Positions 63,181-64,000 of a stretch of 64,000 nucleotides of DNA are shown one piece after another. Source of the stretch: Bacillus sp. RAR_GA_16 (GTDB lineage: Bacteria; Bacillota; Bacilli; Bacillales; Guptibacillaceae). Within the stretch, counting starts at the first letter, position 1; every line of letters starts with the position of its first letter. The notes under the pieces are model-generated. The model saw nothing but the letters and a program-made list of their open reading frames with translations, ran no database searches and was not told the origin of the DNA. The stretch spans positions 186,001 to 250,000 of the forward strand of contig NZ_JAIUKZ010000018.1 of assembly GCF_020165985.1 (NCBI RefSeq). Direction: 5' to 3'. Both the position numbers and the translations under genes were made by a program.

Positions 63181-64000
63181 TTACTCTGCTTTTTTGAAGT
63201 TAAACGTCACATTTTGAACAACTGGTTCTTTAGGAATGTCGATTTTCTCGCCATTCACAAACACTTCAATTGCAGGCGAGCTTCCTAATCGAAGCGTGGC
63301 AGATGTTTCACTCGATAAATCTTCCGTCACGTTTTTCCCTTTAGCAAGACTCTCATAGACATAATTTTTATCGCTTGCCCCTGTTAAAGCGACCCAGCTA
63401 GAGCCTGATGCTTTTAACTTCACTTCAAACTTTTCTGCGTTTGTAATGTCAAAAGTTGAATGGTCTGTATCACTCTTTACTTTCTTAATCTCCATTTCAG
63501 GAGCTGGTTCTTCCTCTTCAGCTGGCTTTTCTTCTGCTTCATCCTTTGCTTTTTTATCGTCAGATTTCGCTTCCTCGTCTTGCGCTGTGTCATCTGATGA
63601 TGCTGAATCGTCTTCTTTACTTACCTCATCTGAGTTAGGAGCACTTCCGCTGTTTTCATCACTTGTTACTTGCTCCTCCGCCTGATTTGTTGTTGCGTTC
63701 TGATTTGTTTTCTGATCACCGCTCTGAACTACATACCAGATTAACGCGGCCACACCTACAATTAAGAGCACAACGAGAACAGATGGAAAAACGGATGACC
63801 ATTTTGAAGAGACAGATGAAGATTTGCTCGGCGCAGAAGGCTTTCTCATTTTCCTTGGTGGTAAACTTTCAGGCACATCTGCATTTGCTTTAGGAATTTC
63901 AGAAGCGTACTCCTCAAGCAATTCTTCCCCGTGAAGGCCAACTGCTTCCGCATAGTTTTTAATGAATGCACGCGTATAAAAATTACCTGGAAGCAGTTCG
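63181..64000 (-). CDS. rodZ: RodZ-family protein (N-terminus beyond window)
   Basis: Visible part: the end of a helix-turn-helix domain (ELLPGNFYTRAFIKNYAEAV then GLHGEELLEEY), a basic linker, a membrane helix (FPSVLVVLLIVGVAALIWYVV), an acidic Asp/Glu/Ser-rich stretch, and a C-terminal DUF4115 beta domain (SSWVALTGASDKNYVYE ... LRLGSSPAIEVFVNG). RodZ links MreB to the wall-synthesis machinery. The reading frame is open to the window edge, so the start lies beyond 64000. In B. subtilis the gene (ymfM) precedes pgsA, as here. Confidence 0.92.
   Translation of the reverse strand, partial: ELLPGNFYTRAFIKNYAEAVGLHGEELLEEYASEIPKANADVPESLPPRKMRKPSAPSKSSSVSSKWSSVFPSVLVVLLIVGVAALIWYVVQSGDQKTNQNATTNQAEEQVTSDENSGSAPNSDEVSKEDDSASSDDTAQDEEAKSDDKKAKDEAEEKPAEEEEPAPEMEIKKVKSDTDHSTFDITNAEKFEVKLKASGSSWVALTGASDKNYVYESLAKGKNVTEDLSSETSATLRLGSSPAIEVFVNGEKIDIPKEPVVQNVTFNFKKAE

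Overview
The window looks like a low-to-moderate G+C chromosomal segment from an endospore-forming Bacillaceae (Bacillus in the broad sense). The reasons are the spore genes (tlp, sspN, sspO, sspP, spoVK, cotE, spoVS), the B. subtilis-like gene order and the typical AGGAGG ribosome binding sites. Genus and species cannot be fixed from the sequence alone. Almost all genes lie on the minus strand.

Layout: (1) 1-5.6 kb: small spore proteins (tlp, sspN, sspO, sspP) around aconitase (acnA), plus a 42-residue FbpB-type protein with a Fur-like promoter. acnA carries a one-base frameshift. (2) 5.6-13.4 kb: a complete selenocysteine locus. It has selA, a SelW-like CxxU selenoprotein with an in-frame UGA, selD with its own in-frame UGA and a separate one-base frameshift, a PhnCDE-like ABC transporter, selB, and tRNA-Sec. 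The gap between selB and tRNA-Sec is unusually rich in inverted repeats and holds two adjacent DnaA-box-like sites. (3) 13.4-21.7 kb: two DUF4183 genes, then the yneK-ccdC-mrpB-ccdA cluster, a VanY-type carboxypeptidase, yneF, sirA, a HesB-like gene, ynzC, yneB, yneA/lexA with multiple SOS boxes, and ferritin. (4) 21.7-31 kb: accessory metabolism (AidB-like acyl-CoA dehydrogenase, a DUF4309-GH3 fusion, a DHFR-like reductase, Nudix), an NlpC/P60 protein with Ser where the catalytic Cys should be, a CoA-disulfide reductase/rhodanese behind an FNR-type site, and glnA without its usual partner glnR. (5) 31-43 kb: the conserved ynbB-hflX-spoVK-hfq-miaA-mutL-mutS-cotE block, with a degenerate tyrosine recombinase inserted. 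(6) 43-46 kb: four accessory genes (APH-like, DUF6886, nucleotidyltransferase, methyltransferase-like). (7) 46-64 kb: ricA-miaB, kbl-tdh, korAB, dipeptidase, spoVS, ymdB, rny, recA, a DEAD-box helicase, cinA, pgsA, rodZ (cut by the window end). recA is interrupted by a 350-nt group I intron.

How the genes work together: selD makes selenophosphate, selA converts Ser-tRNA(Sec) to Sec-tRNA(Sec), selB delivers it to UGA codons marked by a bacterial SECIS hairpin, and the SelW-like protein and SelD itself are the visible clients. The PhnCDE-like transporter sits directly behind selB and is a candidate selenium importer. The SOS module (lexA, yneA, recA) and the mismatch repair pair (mutSL) are both present. 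The most interesting items are the two UGA-containing genes, the transporter in the sel locus, the recA intron, and several regulatory sites (Fur, CcpC, FNR, GlnR/TnrA type) that can be read directly from the DNA.
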